Assembly: GCA_016926205.1 (NCBI GenBank)
Contig: JAFGPB010000043.1
Coordinates: forward strand, 1 to 34,487
Source: Bacteroidales bacterium
GTDB taxonomy: Bacteria > Bacteroidota > Bacteroidia > Bacteroidales > UBA10428
Reading direction: 5' to 3'
Length of the DNA stretch: 34,487 nucleotides
The position numbers and the translations under genes are program-made. This document shows, one piece after another, positions 17,082 through 25,927 of this stretch (position 1 is its first letter; every line of letters begins with the position of its first letter). The notes under the pieces are model-generated. The model was not told where the DNA came from. It made no database searches and saw only the letters and a program-made list of their open reading frames with translations.

Positions 17082-17096
17082 ATGACTAAAAGTCAT
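17082..17096. promoter_or_regulatory. Perfect dyad at the predicted start point, candidate TetR operator
   Basis: ATGACT, AAA, AGTCAT is a perfect 6-bp inverted repeat directly after the predicted transcription start and 32 bases before tetR. A repressor bound here would block the promoter of its own operon, the usual autoregulation of TetR-type efflux regulators. Binding by this TetR is inferred from position. Confidence 0.55.
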
Positions 17097-17128
17097 TTAA
17101 TTGACCGAAATCAAATCATCTGATTGAA

Positions 17129-17764
17129 ATGGGTATTCGTGAAAGAAAGGAACGTGAGCGGGAACATCGCAGAAATGAGATCATTGACGCAGCGGAAAAA
17201 ATATTTTTCGCCAAGGGCATATCCAATGCCACCATGGATGACGTGGCTGAGGCGGCTGAACTGAGCAAGGGCACTTTGTACATATATTTTCTGAGCAAGG
17301 AAGATCTTCATTTTGCCATTTGCCTGCGCGGACTGGATATCATGGCCGGCGAACTCCAGAAGGCATATGATGAAAACCTGACAGGTGCGCAGAATGCGTT
17401 TGAAACGGCAAAGGCTTACATGCATTTCGTGGATCACTTTCCGGATTACTTCAATGCGATCATGTCGTTTGAGTCTTCAAGTCTTGATAACGTTGATCCC
17501 GCATACCGCAGCCACATCCTGAAACCCGACTCGCCCTTGATGGCATTTGTAAAAGTTGTGGAAAAAGGGGGGATGGACGGTACCATCCGTCAGGATATTC
17601 CGGCAAAGGAACTTGCCGTATTGCTGTGGTCGCAGGTAAACGGAGTTTTGCAGTTCCTGCGCTATAAACCGGATTTTCTTGAACTGATGGGCTGCACAAA
17701 AGAGGATCTGTTAATTCATCAATTGTTCATTTTAAAAGACGGCATCATAAGAAGTGTTGTTTAA
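17129..17764 (+). CDS. TetR/AcrR-family transcriptional regulator of the efflux operon
   Basis: The 211-residue protein has a basic, highly charged N terminus and a TetR helix-turn-helix at about residues 33-60 (ATMDDVAEAAELSKGTLYIYF, then LSKEDL). The helical C-terminal domain would bind the inducer and carry the dimer interface. It is the first gene of a four-gene unit with a channel, adaptor and RND pump, 42 bases before the channel gene. It most likely represses the operon and itself until a pump substrate binds. The substrate cannot be told from the sequence. Confidence 0.93.
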   Translation: MGIRERKEREREHRRNEIIDAAEKIFFAKGISNATMDDVAEAAELSKGTLYIYFLSKEDLHFAICLRGLDIMAGELQKAYDENLTGAQNAFETAKAYMHFVDHFPDYFNAIMSFESSSLDNVDPAYRSHILKPDSPLMAFVKVVEKGGMDGTIRQDIPAKELAVLLWSQVNGVLQFLRYKPDFLELMGCTKEDLLIHQLFILKDGIIRSVV

Positions 17765-17806
17765 TAGTACGATAATATATCTGTTTTAACCCTGAAAGGT
17801 GGCAAA

Positions 17807-19198
17807 ATGAAGAGACTGCTTTCCCTGGTCATTGTTACCATTGTATTTTCGTCTCTGGTAAAGGGACAGAATACCATACTGGATGATTATATCAGGCAGG
17901 GTATCCGTGCCAACCATGGACTTGAACAGCGAAGGATCGGTTACCAGATCAGTCTGTCGGAATATAATGAAGCCCGCGGAATGTATCTGCCGGGAATCAG
18001 CCTCAATGCGCGGTATTCCAGGGCTGAAGGAGGAAGGACCATTACGCTGCCCATGCGGGATATATTTGAAGGTTACAGTCTGCTGAACAATTTTGTGAAT
18101 CCTGGATTAATCCTGGTAACTCCTGAAGAATTCCGGAATGAGGAATTCAGGTTCCTGCGCAGGACGGAGCATGAAACAAAGATCTCACTGGCGCAACCGC
18201 TTTTTAACAGTCAGTTGTTTTACAACATCAGAATTCGCAAAGAAATGGCATATGCCGACCGGAAAACTCTGGAAGTTTCAACCCGTCAGCTGGTCACGGA
18301 CATCCGCAAGGCTTATTTTTCATACCTCCAGGCTGTCGAATTGTGCAGATGGCTTGAGGAGGTAAAAAAACTTTCTGTTGAGTTTGTCAGGGTCAACGAA
18401 CGTTTGCTGGAAAACGACAAGGTGACCGCAGATGCACTGTACCGAGCGAGAGCGGAAGATTCCAAAACGAACCAGGAGGTCGCGGAAGCAATAAGGAAAA
18501 AACAGCTTGCGCAGACATATTTCAACTATCTTGTCGGCCGGCCTGCTGAAAGTCAGGTTCTCATCAGCGATACAATTGATATTGTCCCCCTTTTTTCCAC
18601 TCTGGATGAAGTTGTTGATGCGGCATGCTCAAACCGCGAAGAACTTGGTCAGCTGGAAATAATGGATAATGTGGCGGACTATAATGTCAGAATGTCTTAC
18701 GCAAACCGGCTTCCTTCGATCTTTGCTGCAGCTGATTACGGATTTCAGGGTGAGGATTACCGGTTTTCCGGAGAATATGATTATTTTCTCGCTTCGGTTA
18801 TCCTGCGCTGGGATCTTTTTGAAGGATTTCAGAACAGGGAACAGCTGAATCAGGCCAGGCTTGAAAGACTGAATCTTGAAAGCAGCATGCAGGATGTTCT
18901 TAAAAGGATTGAGATTGAGGCGACGGATGGATGGTATGGATTCAGGGCAGCTGCTGTGGCAATGGAAACCTCCATTCTTGAAGAAGAGGCCATGCAGCAG
19001 GCATTTGAGATCATAAAACGCAAATATGAGAACGGACAGGCCACATTGCTTGAATATACAGATGCGCGGACAAATTTGTCACAAAGCGGGATGAACCGGA
19101 TTCTTAAGAAATATGATTATTGCATGACTTATTTTGACTTGTTGAGGATCACAGCGATAGAAAATATGAAACCCTACCAAAACAATTCCATGCCATGA
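17807..19198 (+). CDS. TolC-family outer membrane channel of the second RND system
   Basis: The 463-residue protein has a signal peptide cut probably after KG at residue 20, then an OEP-family chain. The first repeat contains LDDYIRQGIRANHGLEQRRI and the second ends with the usual YENGQATLLEYTDARTNLSQS. It would form the outer-membrane duct for the adaptor and pump that follow. Its stop codon overlaps the adaptor's ATG in ATGA, so the two are translationally coupled. Confidence 0.93.
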   Translation: MKRLLSLVIVTIVFSSLVKGQNTILDDYIRQGIRANHGLEQRRIGYQISLSEYNEARGMYLPGISLNARYSRAEGGRTITLPMRDIFEGYSLLNNFVNPGLILVTPEEFRNEEFRFLRRTEHETKISLAQPLFNSQLFYNIRIRKEMAYADRKTLEVSTRQLVTDIRKAYFSYLQAVELCRWLEEVKKLSVEFVRVNERLLENDKVTADALYRARAEDSKTNQEVAEAIRKKQLAQTYFNYLVGRPAESQVLISDTIDIVPLFSTLDEVVDAACSNREELGQLEIMDNVADYNVRMSYANRLPSIFAAADYGFQGEDYRFSGEYDYFLASVILRWDLFEGFQNREQLNQARLERLNLESSMQDVLKRIEIEATDGWYGFRAAAVAMETSILEEEAMQQAFEIIKRKYENGQATLLEYTDARTNLSQSGMNRILKKYDYCMTYFDLLRITAIENMKPYQNNSMP

Positions 19199-20229
19199 AA
19201 AGAAGCATCTCATCCCTGATCCTGCTGATCCTGATGATTTCCTGCAGGAACCAGCCTGAAGGTCAGGTCACTGCTATTCCGCCTGAAGTTCCCGTTGCAT
19301 TGATCACTAAAATATTAACCGGTATTCCGGTGGAAGTTGCCGGAAGAATCACAACGAGGGATGAAACCAGACTCAGCTTTAAGAAAGGCGGGATCATTGA
19401 GAACGTATATGTGGAGGAAGGAGAGACCGTGAAGAAGGACCAGCTGCTGGCCAGACTGAAACAGGATGAGTTTGAGGCAGTAAGGATACAGGCTGAGCTG
19501 GCGGTCGATAAAGCTTTGCGTGATTTTGACAGGGTAAGCAATTTGTACCGTGACAGTGTGGCTACCCTGGAACAATACCAAAATTCCCGTACGGCACTTG
19601 AAATTGCGGAGCAAATGCTCTCCGGCACCTTGTTTAATGTCAGCTATACTGAAATCAGAGCACCTTCAAACGGAAAAATACTCAAAAAACTAGCCAGTCC
19701 CGGGGAAATTACAGGTGAAGGCATACCGATAATCCTGTTTGGATCGACCGACAGTCAGTGGGTGTTGAAGACAAGTATTGCCGACCGGGATGTTGTTCGC
19801 TGTGAACTGGGTGACTCGGCAGTTGTATACCTGGATGCCTGGCCCGGCAGACCTTTTCCCGCGGTTGTGACGGAGATCAGTGGGATGGCAGATCCCTATA
19901 CCGGGACTTTTGATGTCGAACTTATGCTGGTCAGGAACGAAAAACGTTTGGCAGCAGGACTGATCGGAAAGGCACTGTTATATCCGTCTGATGCATCGTG
20001 GTACTGGATCATTCCGTCTGAAGCCCTTTTAGAGGGAGACGGACGAAAGGCCAGAATCTTTGAGTTCAGGGACGGGATGACCGGCATCCTTACCATACAG
20101 GTTGATGCAGTGAGGGGGGATAATATTTATGCCAAAGACATTCCGGAGGATTCCCTGTACGTGATTACCGGAGGTCATCAGTTCCTCTCTGAAGGCATGG
20201 ATGTTAAACCTTCACCGCACCGGCAGTGA
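19195..20229 (+). CDS. RND efflux periplasmic adaptor, lipoprotein
   Basis: The 344-residue protein starts with a short hydrophobic signal and lipobox LMISC (Cys17), so it is anchored by lipid like AcrA. The first lipoyl half (GGIIENVYVEEGETVKKDQ), a helical hairpin of about 60 residues (shorter than in AcrA), the second lipoyl half (TEIRAPSNGKILKK) and a beta-barrel domain with GMADPYTGTFDVEL follow in order. It lies between its channel and pump genes, with a 4-base overlap upstream and 28 bases downstream to the pump start. Confidence 0.93.
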   Translation: MKRSISSLILLILMISCRNQPEGQVTAIPPEVPVALITKILTGIPVEVAGRITTRDETRLSFKKGGIIENVYVEEGETVKKDQLLARLKQDEFEAVRIQAELAVDKALRDFDRVSNLYRDSVATLEQYQNSRTALEIAEQMLSGTLFNVSYTEIRAPSNGKILKKLASPGEITGEGIPIILFGSTDSQWVLKTSIADRDVVRCELGDSAVVYLDAWPGRPFPAVVTEISGMADPYTGTFDVELMLVRNEKRLAAGLIGKALLYPSDASWYWIIPSEALLEGDGRKARIFEFRDGMTGILTIQVDAVRGDNIYAKDIPEDSLYVITGGHQFLSEGMDVKPSPHRQ

Positions 20230-20257
20230 GCCTTAATGATCAAGATATTGCGTGGCT

Positions 20258-23200
20258 ATGAACATTCCGAAATTGGCTTCTGACAACCATCAGTTTGTAC
20301 TGATCATTTTTTTGCTGCTTACCTTTATGGGAGTTCATGCTTTTTTCACAATGCCCCGGACTGAAGATCCGCCACTGACGTTACCCGGAGCAAGTATTTT
20401 TATCGTGCTTCCGGGATCGAGTCCGGCAGACCTTGAGGAGCTTGTCGCAGATCCGTTGGAAGAGGCCGTTAATGAGCTGGAAGATATCAAGCGGATCGAA
20501 ACTGTTATCAAAGAAGGGATCGTGAGCATTTCGGTGGAATTCATTTTCGGGACCGATGCTGCAGACAAATACGGCGAGGTCGTCCAACAGGTCAATGCGT
20601 TGCGGAGCAGCCTTCCAGAAGAAATATACAGTATCACGGTCAGCAAATGGAGCAGCAGCGATGTGAACATCCTTCAGCTGGCATTTGTCTCCGATTCAGC
20701 CGAATACAGCGTTCTTGAAGACCAGGCTGAACAACTTAAACAGGAAATTGAGCAGATCGCCGGGGTGAAGTCGGTTGATATCTGCGGGCTGCCCGACCGG
20801 GAAATCAGGGTCTCACTTGATTTTTCCAAGATGTCCATGATGAATATTTCACTGGACCAGATAGCGAATGCGATCATTAGCAACAATCTGAACATTCCCG
20901 GAGGTCGGGTTCGTTCAGGGGATGTAAGCTTTACGGTCAGGACCAGCGGTTCATATGAAACCCTGGGTGAAATCAGGAAAACGGTCGTGGGATCCTATCA
21001 GGGACGGCTGATTCATCTGGAGGACGTTGCCGTTGTGGGTTATGACTATAAGGATGCAACCTGGATTGCAAGATTCAACGGACAACGCGCCATTTTCCTC
21101 ACCGTAAAGCAAAAGGAGGAGGTCAATGTTTTTGATATTGCAGGCCTGATCCATCAGGCTGTTGACAGTTCAGAAAAAAATACCTCTGAAGGAGTGCAGC
21201 TGATGACGGTTTTCGACCAGTCGGTCAGTGTAAAGGAGCGGATCAACGGTTTTCTTCTGAATCTGATGCAGGGTATGATCATTGTGGGTATTCTGATCTT
21301 TTTATCTCTGGGATTCAGGGTTTCTTTAATAGTGATACTGGCTGTCCCGCTGTCCATAGTGACCGGACTGGGACTGGTCGATCTTGCCGGATTCGGTTTG
21401 CAGCAGATATCCATTGCTGCATTGGTAATTGCACTGGGCATGCTCGTCGACAATTCGATCGTGATAACAGAGAATATTGAGCGGTTTATACGGCAGGGTT
21501 TTGAGCCCGAAAGGGCTTCGATAGAGGCCACCAACCAGCTGTCCCTTGCTGTGCTGAGTGCCACACTCACCACCCAGCTTGCCTTCCTGCCCATTATCAT
21601 GATGCCTGACAGGTCGGGCAAATTTGTTCAGAGCCTTCCGGTAACCGTAATTCTGACCCTGTTTGCTTCATTGCTGATTGCCTTATTTTTGACACCTTAT
21701 CTTGGAGGAAGATTTCTGAAGCCGCCGTCACGGAAGGAACGATCATTGCCCATCAGGAAATTCCTCAATACGGTCATTGAGGGACCTTATTCCCGGATTC
21801 TCAGAAATGCTCTGAACAAACCCTGGCGCACGATATTCATTACTTTTATGGCATTTTGCCTGTCCCTGGGACTGATCGCGGTTATCGGGGTATCATTCTT
21901 CCCGAAAGCTGAAAAAAACCAGTTCCTGATCCGCATTACCGTTCCCGAACAATCTGATATCCGCAGGACTGATGCTGCTGCAAGGACTGTGGAACAGATA
22001 CTGGATACCATACCGCTGGTGAAAAGGTATGCAACCAACGTGGGACATGGGAATCCGCGTATATATTACAATCTGGTACCCGTGCAGGAACAGAAGAATT
22101 TCGCAGAGATCTATGTGGAACTGGAATACTTTAAAGCAAAGGAGTTTGACGGTCTGATCACCCGCTTGAGGGACAAATTCAGTACATTTACCTTTGCCCG
22201 CGTTGAAATCAAGGAGCTTGAGCAGGGTTCGCCCATTGAAGCGCCGGTCGTGATCAAGATCACAGGTGAAAATACAGCTGCTTTGATCGACATTGCACGA
22301 CAGGCGGAAGAGGAACTGAGGAAAGTACCCGGAATCATCAATACGGACAACCAGATCGAAAAGATCAGCACCGATCTGAAATTGGTCATCAATAAAGATA
22401 AGGCAGGGATGCTGGGTGTGCCTCTCTCAGATATCGACAGGACCGTCAGAGCCTGTGTTGCCGGTCTGCCGGTATCGGAATTCCACGGTCCGGAGGGACA
22501 GAATTACGACATTGTACTGAGGATGCAGAAAGGAGATTCCATAGCGGTCGAAAATTTATCGGGGCTATACGTGAAATCATTGGAAAACCGGTTTATACCG
22601 CTTTCCCAGCTGGCTGAAATAAGCTTTGAACCTTCCTCCGGTATCATCATGCATTACAACCTGATGCGATGTGCAACCATAACCGCGGACATCCGGAAGG
22701 GATATTTCCTGGATGATGTAATCGGCGGGATCACTCCCTGGCTGAAGACTTATCCCTGGCCGGCCGGATACGGATATTTCTTCGCCGGTGAGATTGAGAG
22801 CAGGCAGGAAAGCTTTGGAGGAATGACCAGGGCCCTGATCATTGCGGCCTTACTGATTTTTGCGATTCTGGTGCTGCAGTTCCGGTCCGTTAAGCAACCC
22901 CTGATCATCTTTTCATCCATACCGCTTGCCATTACGGGAGCTGCTGTTGCACTGTTCATTACCGGAAATTCGTTTTCCTTTACGGCCTTCATTGGTGCCA
23001 TAAGCCTGATCGGTATTGTTGTCAACAACAGCATCATCCTGGTTGATTATACAAATCAGCTCATCAGAGGGGGTTCGTCCATACGTGAAGCCCTGACTGA
23101 AGCCGGGATGACAAGATTCACCCCGATAATACTGACTGCAGTGACGACCATCGGTGGTTTGCTCCCGCTGACCATCGGCGGCGGTACATTGTGGGCCCCA

Positions 23201-23296
23201 ATGGGATGGACCATCATCGGGGGTCTGCTTTTTTCCACAATCCTCACCCTCGTGGTTGTTCCGGTTCTTTATCAGTTAATTCAGAAAAAAAACTGA
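20258..23296 (+). CDS. AcrB-like RND efflux pump (HAE1 type)
   Basis: The protein has 1012 residues from the ATG at 20258; a GTG six bases earlier is also possible. Membrane helix 1 is followed by PRTEDPPL, the usual start of the first periplasmic porter domain, and the protein shows the two-fold repeat of six helices and one large loop. In helix 4 the motif is LVDNSIVITEN: Asp398 matches AcrB Asp407, but Asn399 replaces Asp408. In helix 10, VVNNSIILVDY has Asn923 where AcrB has Lys940. Other RND pumps of this branch share that pattern, so it is probably active with an altered proton path. Last gene of the tetR operon. A CTGAAAA/TTTTCAG dyad (23293-23308) overlaps its stop, without a T-run on this strand. 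Confidence 0.95.
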   Translation: MNIPKLASDNHQFVLIIFLLLTFMGVHAFFTMPRTEDPPLTLPGASIFIVLPGSSPADLEELVADPLEEAVNELEDIKRIETVIKEGIVSISVEFIFGTDAADKYGEVVQQVNALRSSLPEEIYSITVSKWSSSDVNILQLAFVSDSAEYSVLEDQAEQLKQEIEQIAGVKSVDICGLPDREIRVSLDFSKMSMMNISLDQIANAIISNNLNIPGGRVRSGDVSFTVRTSGSYETLGEIRKTVVGSYQGRLIHLEDVAVVGYDYKDATWIARFNGQRAIFLTVKQKEEVNVFDIAGLIHQAVDSSEKNTSEGVQLMTVFDQSVSVKERINGFLLNLMQGMIIVGILIFLSLGFRVSLIVILAVPLSIVTGLGLVDLAGFGLQQISIAALVIALGMLVDNSIVITENIERFIRQGFEPERASIEATNQLSLAVLSATLTTQLAFLPIIMMPDRSGKFVQSLPVTVILTLFASLLIALFLTPYLGGRFLKPPSRKERSLPIRKFLNTVIEGPYSRILRNALNKPWRTIFITFMAFCLSLGLIAVIGVSFFPKAEKNQFLIRITVPEQSDIRRTDAAARTVEQILDTIPLVKRYATNVGHGNPRIYYNLVPVQEQKNFAEIYVELEYFKAKEFDGLITRLRDKFSTFTFARVEIKELEQGSPIEAPVVIKITGENTAALIDIARQAEEELRKVPGIINTDNQIEKISTDLKLVINKDKAGMLGVPLSDIDRTVRACVAGLPVSEFHGPEGQNYDIVLRMQKGDSIAVENLSGLYVKSLENRFIPLSQLAEISFEPSSGIIMHYNLMRCATITADIRKGYFLDDVIGGITPWLKTYPWPAGYGYFFAGEIESRQESFGGMTRALIIAALLIFAILVLQFRSVKQPLIIFSSIPLAITGAAVALFITGNSFSFTAFIGAISLIGIVVNNSIILVDYTNQLIRGGSSIREALTEAGMTRFTPIILTAVTTIGGLLPLTIGGGTLWAPMGWTIIGGLLFSTILTLVVVPVLYQLIQKKN

Positions 23297-23386
23297 AAAA
23301 ATTTTCAGGGCAGTGCCTGTCCGCCTGGAAATGAGATTTCGTTGATAATTTGAAGGTTTTTCCCCTGAAACGGGAAACAGAAGCAC

Positions 23387-23394
23387 TATCTTTG
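23387..23394 (+). promoter_or_regulatory. Bacteroidota -7 element for the MORN-subtilase-xse cluster
   Basis: TATCTTTG is an exact TAnnTTTG match ending 21 bases before the ATG at 23416, a typical distance. No clear TTG -33 is seen at the expected spacing. It rules out the longer TTG-initiated frame at 23350 as the gene start. Confidence 0.6.
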
Positions 23395-23415
23395 CATGAG
23401 ACAACCGATAGGAAT

Positions 23416-24225
23416 ATGATCACAAAACGCCTGGAACTTGCTCTGATATTGCTGTTACAGTTGGTAGTTCCGCACATCAAGGGACAGACAGATTCACCAG
23501 TCAACCTGACCGATGAGGGGAACCTGAAACAGGGATACTGGGAAAGAAAATATTCCAATGATGCGATCATGTATCAGGGCTACTTCAAGGATGATATGCC
23601 TGTCGGTGAAATGAAACGGTATAATGCAAACGGGACGTTACAGGCCATTCTGGATTACAGTGAAGGAGGGGAACGGGTAAGTGCCCGCCTGTTCTACGGG
23701 AATGGCAGCATTGCAGCTTCAGGAATGTATGATCATATACTGAAGGACAGTGTCTGGAATTATTACAGCTATTATGACAACACGCTGGTGTTGCGGGAAT
23801 CCTATACCAAGGGAAAACGGAACGGCCCGATGCTGTATTATTACAGCAGCGGAGCCGTATCAGAAACAATTGAATGGCAGAATGATATGAAGCATGGACC
23901 CTGGGTGCAGTATTTCATGGACGGTTCGGTTAAATTGAAAGCTTCTTATATCAATGATTTGCTGGAAGAGGATTTTCTGACGAACTACCAGAACGGAATG
24001 CCTTATGTTACAGGTACATATCTGAATGATCAGCGCCATGGATTGTGGACGTTTTATAATGAGGACGGAACAGTTGATATGGAATTGAATTATGTGAACG
24101 GCACATGTCTGGACGAGGAAAAAATTGTTGATCAGCAGATTGAATTTTTCAGAATGATCGATGAAAATGAGGGTAAATTCAATGAACCTGACGAGAATGA
24201 ATTCCTCATGCCTGAAGGCAGGTAA
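23416..24225 (+). CDS. Exported MORN-like (YwqK-type) repeat protein
   Basis: The protein has 269 residues from the ATG at 23416, which has GGAA just upstream. A signal peptide (LELALILLLQLVVPHIKGQ) directs it out of the cytoplasm. The rest is about eight beta-hairpin repeats of 20-24 residues with the pattern G-x-W-x-x-Y-x-x-(D/N)-G-x-(L/V), for example KHGPWVQYFMDGSVK and RHGLWTFYNEDGTVD. An acidic tail follows. Proteins with these repeats are often labelled YwqK-family antitoxins, but many in Bacteroidota are simply exported repeat proteins with no known toxin. No toxin is adjacent. Its end overlaps the start of the subtilase gene, so the two are probably co-translated. Confidence 0.8.
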   Translation: MITKRLELALILLLQLVVPHIKGQTDSPVNLTDEGNLKQGYWERKYSNDAIMYQGYFKDDMPVGEMKRYNANGTLQAILDYSEGGERVSARLFYGNGSIAASGMYDHILKDSVWNYYSYYDNTLVLRESYTKGKRNGPMLYYYSSGAVSETIEWQNDMKHGPWVQYFMDGSVKLKASYINDLLEEDFLTNYQNGMPYVTGTYLNDQRHGLWTFYNEDGTVDMELNYVNGTCLDEEKIVDQQIEFFRMIDENEGKFNEPDENEFLMPEGR

Positions 24226-25924
24226 AAATGGCCTGTCGAAGAAACCATTCCTGAATCCGGTCAGGCAGGGCTTTATTGTTTTATTTACTCTGGCAGCTCT
24301 GTCCTTGAGATCCCAGGTGCCTTATGATCAGACGGCACCGGAAACCTACAGGGTGGAGTTTACCGATAAAACAGGAAGTCCTTTTTCACCCGAGCATCCG
24401 GAAGCGTTTTTGTCTTCACGGGCAATTGCACGCAGAATGAAACAGGGAATCCCCATCGTTTACAATGACATACCGGTATCACCTGTTTATATTGACAGCA
24501 TCAGCAATACCGGTGTTTCAGTTCAGAATATTTCAAGATGGTTCAATGCATTGACTTTCAAAACATCAGATGAGGAGGCGCTGGACAGAATCGCGGGCAT
24601 GACTTTTGTGAAACGAATGATCAAGTCAACCGCAAATACACATTCAGGTTCAAAATCCGCAAGGATTACGGAAACAACTGATTATAAGTTAGTTTCAAAC
24701 GAACATGGGGTTCTCGACTACGGTCCTTCATGGGTTCAGACAGGTATACATCATGGATCTGTCCTGCATGACAGAGGTTTTACCGGTGAAGGTATCCATA
24801 TTGCCGTGATCGACAATGGATTTTACGGGGTGAATGATTTGTCAGCCTTTTCCGGTCTGTGGGCAAACGGGCTGGTTCTGGGCGTCCGGGATTTTGTGGA
24901 CCGGAACTCAGACATTTTTAATGAAGGAAGCCACGGGATGAAGGTACTTTCTGTCATTGGCGGATTCCTGCCAGGCATGCTGGTTGGGACTGCTACCGGG
25001 GCATCATTCTGGCTGCTGCGTTCTGAGGATGCCGGTTCTGAATACATCGTTGAAGAAGACAACTGGATTTCCGCAGCCGAATTTGCAGATAGTGCAGGCG
25101 TTGACATAATCAACACATCATTGGGATATACGAATTTTGATGATCCGCTGCAGGATCATTCATTCCCGGAAATGAACGGAAACAGTACAAGAATATCCAG
25201 AGCTGCGGACATAGCTGCATCCAAAGGAATGCTTGTGGTCGTCAGTGCAGGGAACCAGGGACAGACCAGCTGGAAACACATATCGGCACCGGCAGACGCC
25301 GACAGCATTCTGGCAGTCGGTGCAGTTGACGCGACAGGTAAAATTGCTTCCTTCAGCGGCCGGGGTCCTTCTTCAGACGGGCGGGTCAAACCTGAAGTGG
25401 TTGCAGTAGGGAAGGGTACATATTATGCCGGACCGGATGGAGGTTTGTGGCAGGGTGACGGAACATCGCTGTCAGCGCCGGTAATAACCGGTCTTGCTGC
25501 ATGCCTCTGGCAGGCCAATAGGGGTGCAACAGCCATGGAGATCAGGGAGGCGATCCTGCAGAGCTCACATTTGTATACTGATCCGGACACAATATACGGA
25601 TATGGTATACCTGACTTCAACCTGGCTGATTTGCTGCTGAATGCCGGAAACACATCATGGGAGCTGTCCGGCAGGGTGAACGTCTTTCCAAATCCATTTC
25701 AGGATGAACTTTATATATTTTTTGAAACAGCATTGCGTTCGGGTGTGGAACTTGATCTTATCGATCTGTCAGGTAAAGCGGTGTTGTCGGATTCATACAG
25801 AGGGTACGAGGGACTGAAATACATTAAGCTTGCACGTGATTTGCAGAGCCTGCCGGGTGGTATCTATATCCTGAGGATTGTCACGGAAGAATTTACGGAT
25901 TGTTTGAAAATCATTAAGTACTGA
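24197..25924 (+). CDS. Secreted subtilisin-like serine protease (S8) with type IX sorting domain
   Basis: The protein has 575 residues from the ATG at 24197, overlapping the upstream gene by 29 bases; 24182 is an alternative start. A long basic N terminus is followed by a signal sequence (FIVLFTLAALSLRSQ). A prodomain-like part comes next, then the S8 catalytic domain with Asp206 (VIDNG), His246 (GSHGM) and Ser424 (GTSLSAP); VDIINTS supplies the oxyanion Asn. The last 85 residues begin NVFPNPF and contain LPGGIYILRI, ending in KIIKY. That is a T9SS type A sorting domain, which takes the protein across the outer membrane to the cell surface and is then removed. The substrate is unknown. The stop lies only three bases before xseA. 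Confidence 0.93.
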   Translation: MNSSCLKAGKNGLSKKPFLNPVRQGFIVLFTLAALSLRSQVPYDQTAPETYRVEFTDKTGSPFSPEHPEAFLSSRAIARRMKQGIPIVYNDIPVSPVYIDSISNTGVSVQNISRWFNALTFKTSDEEALDRIAGMTFVKRMIKSTANTHSGSKSARITETTDYKLVSNEHGVLDYGPSWVQTGIHHGSVLHDRGFTGEGIHIAVIDNGFYGVNDLSAFSGLWANGLVLGVRDFVDRNSDIFNEGSHGMKVLSVIGGFLPGMLVGTATGASFWLLRSEDAGSEYIVEEDNWISAAEFADSAGVDIINTSLGYTNFDDPLQDHSFPEMNGNSTRISRAADIAASKGMLVVVSAGNQGQTSWKHISAPADADSILAVGAVDATGKIASFSGRGPSSDGRVKPEVVAVGKGTYYAGPDGGLWQGDGTSLSAPVITGLAACLWQANRGATAMEIREAILQSSHLYTDPDTIYGYGIPDFNLADLLLNAGNTSWELSGRVNVFPNPFQDELYIFFETALRSGVELDLIDLSGKAVLSDSYRGYEGLKYIKLARDLQSLPGGIYILRIVTEEFTDCLKIIKY

Positions 25925-25927
25925 CAG

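Noticed and set aside
23293-23308. CTGAAAA-AA-TTTTCAG hairpin after the RND pump as a terminator
   Set aside because: The stem is AT-rich and no T-run follows on the plus strand, so it is not a convincing intrinsic terminator.
23416-24225. Toxin-antitoxin system based on the YwqK-like repeat protein
   Set aside because: The protein has a signal peptide and no toxin gene is adjacent, so the antitoxin label that such repeats often receive is not supported.
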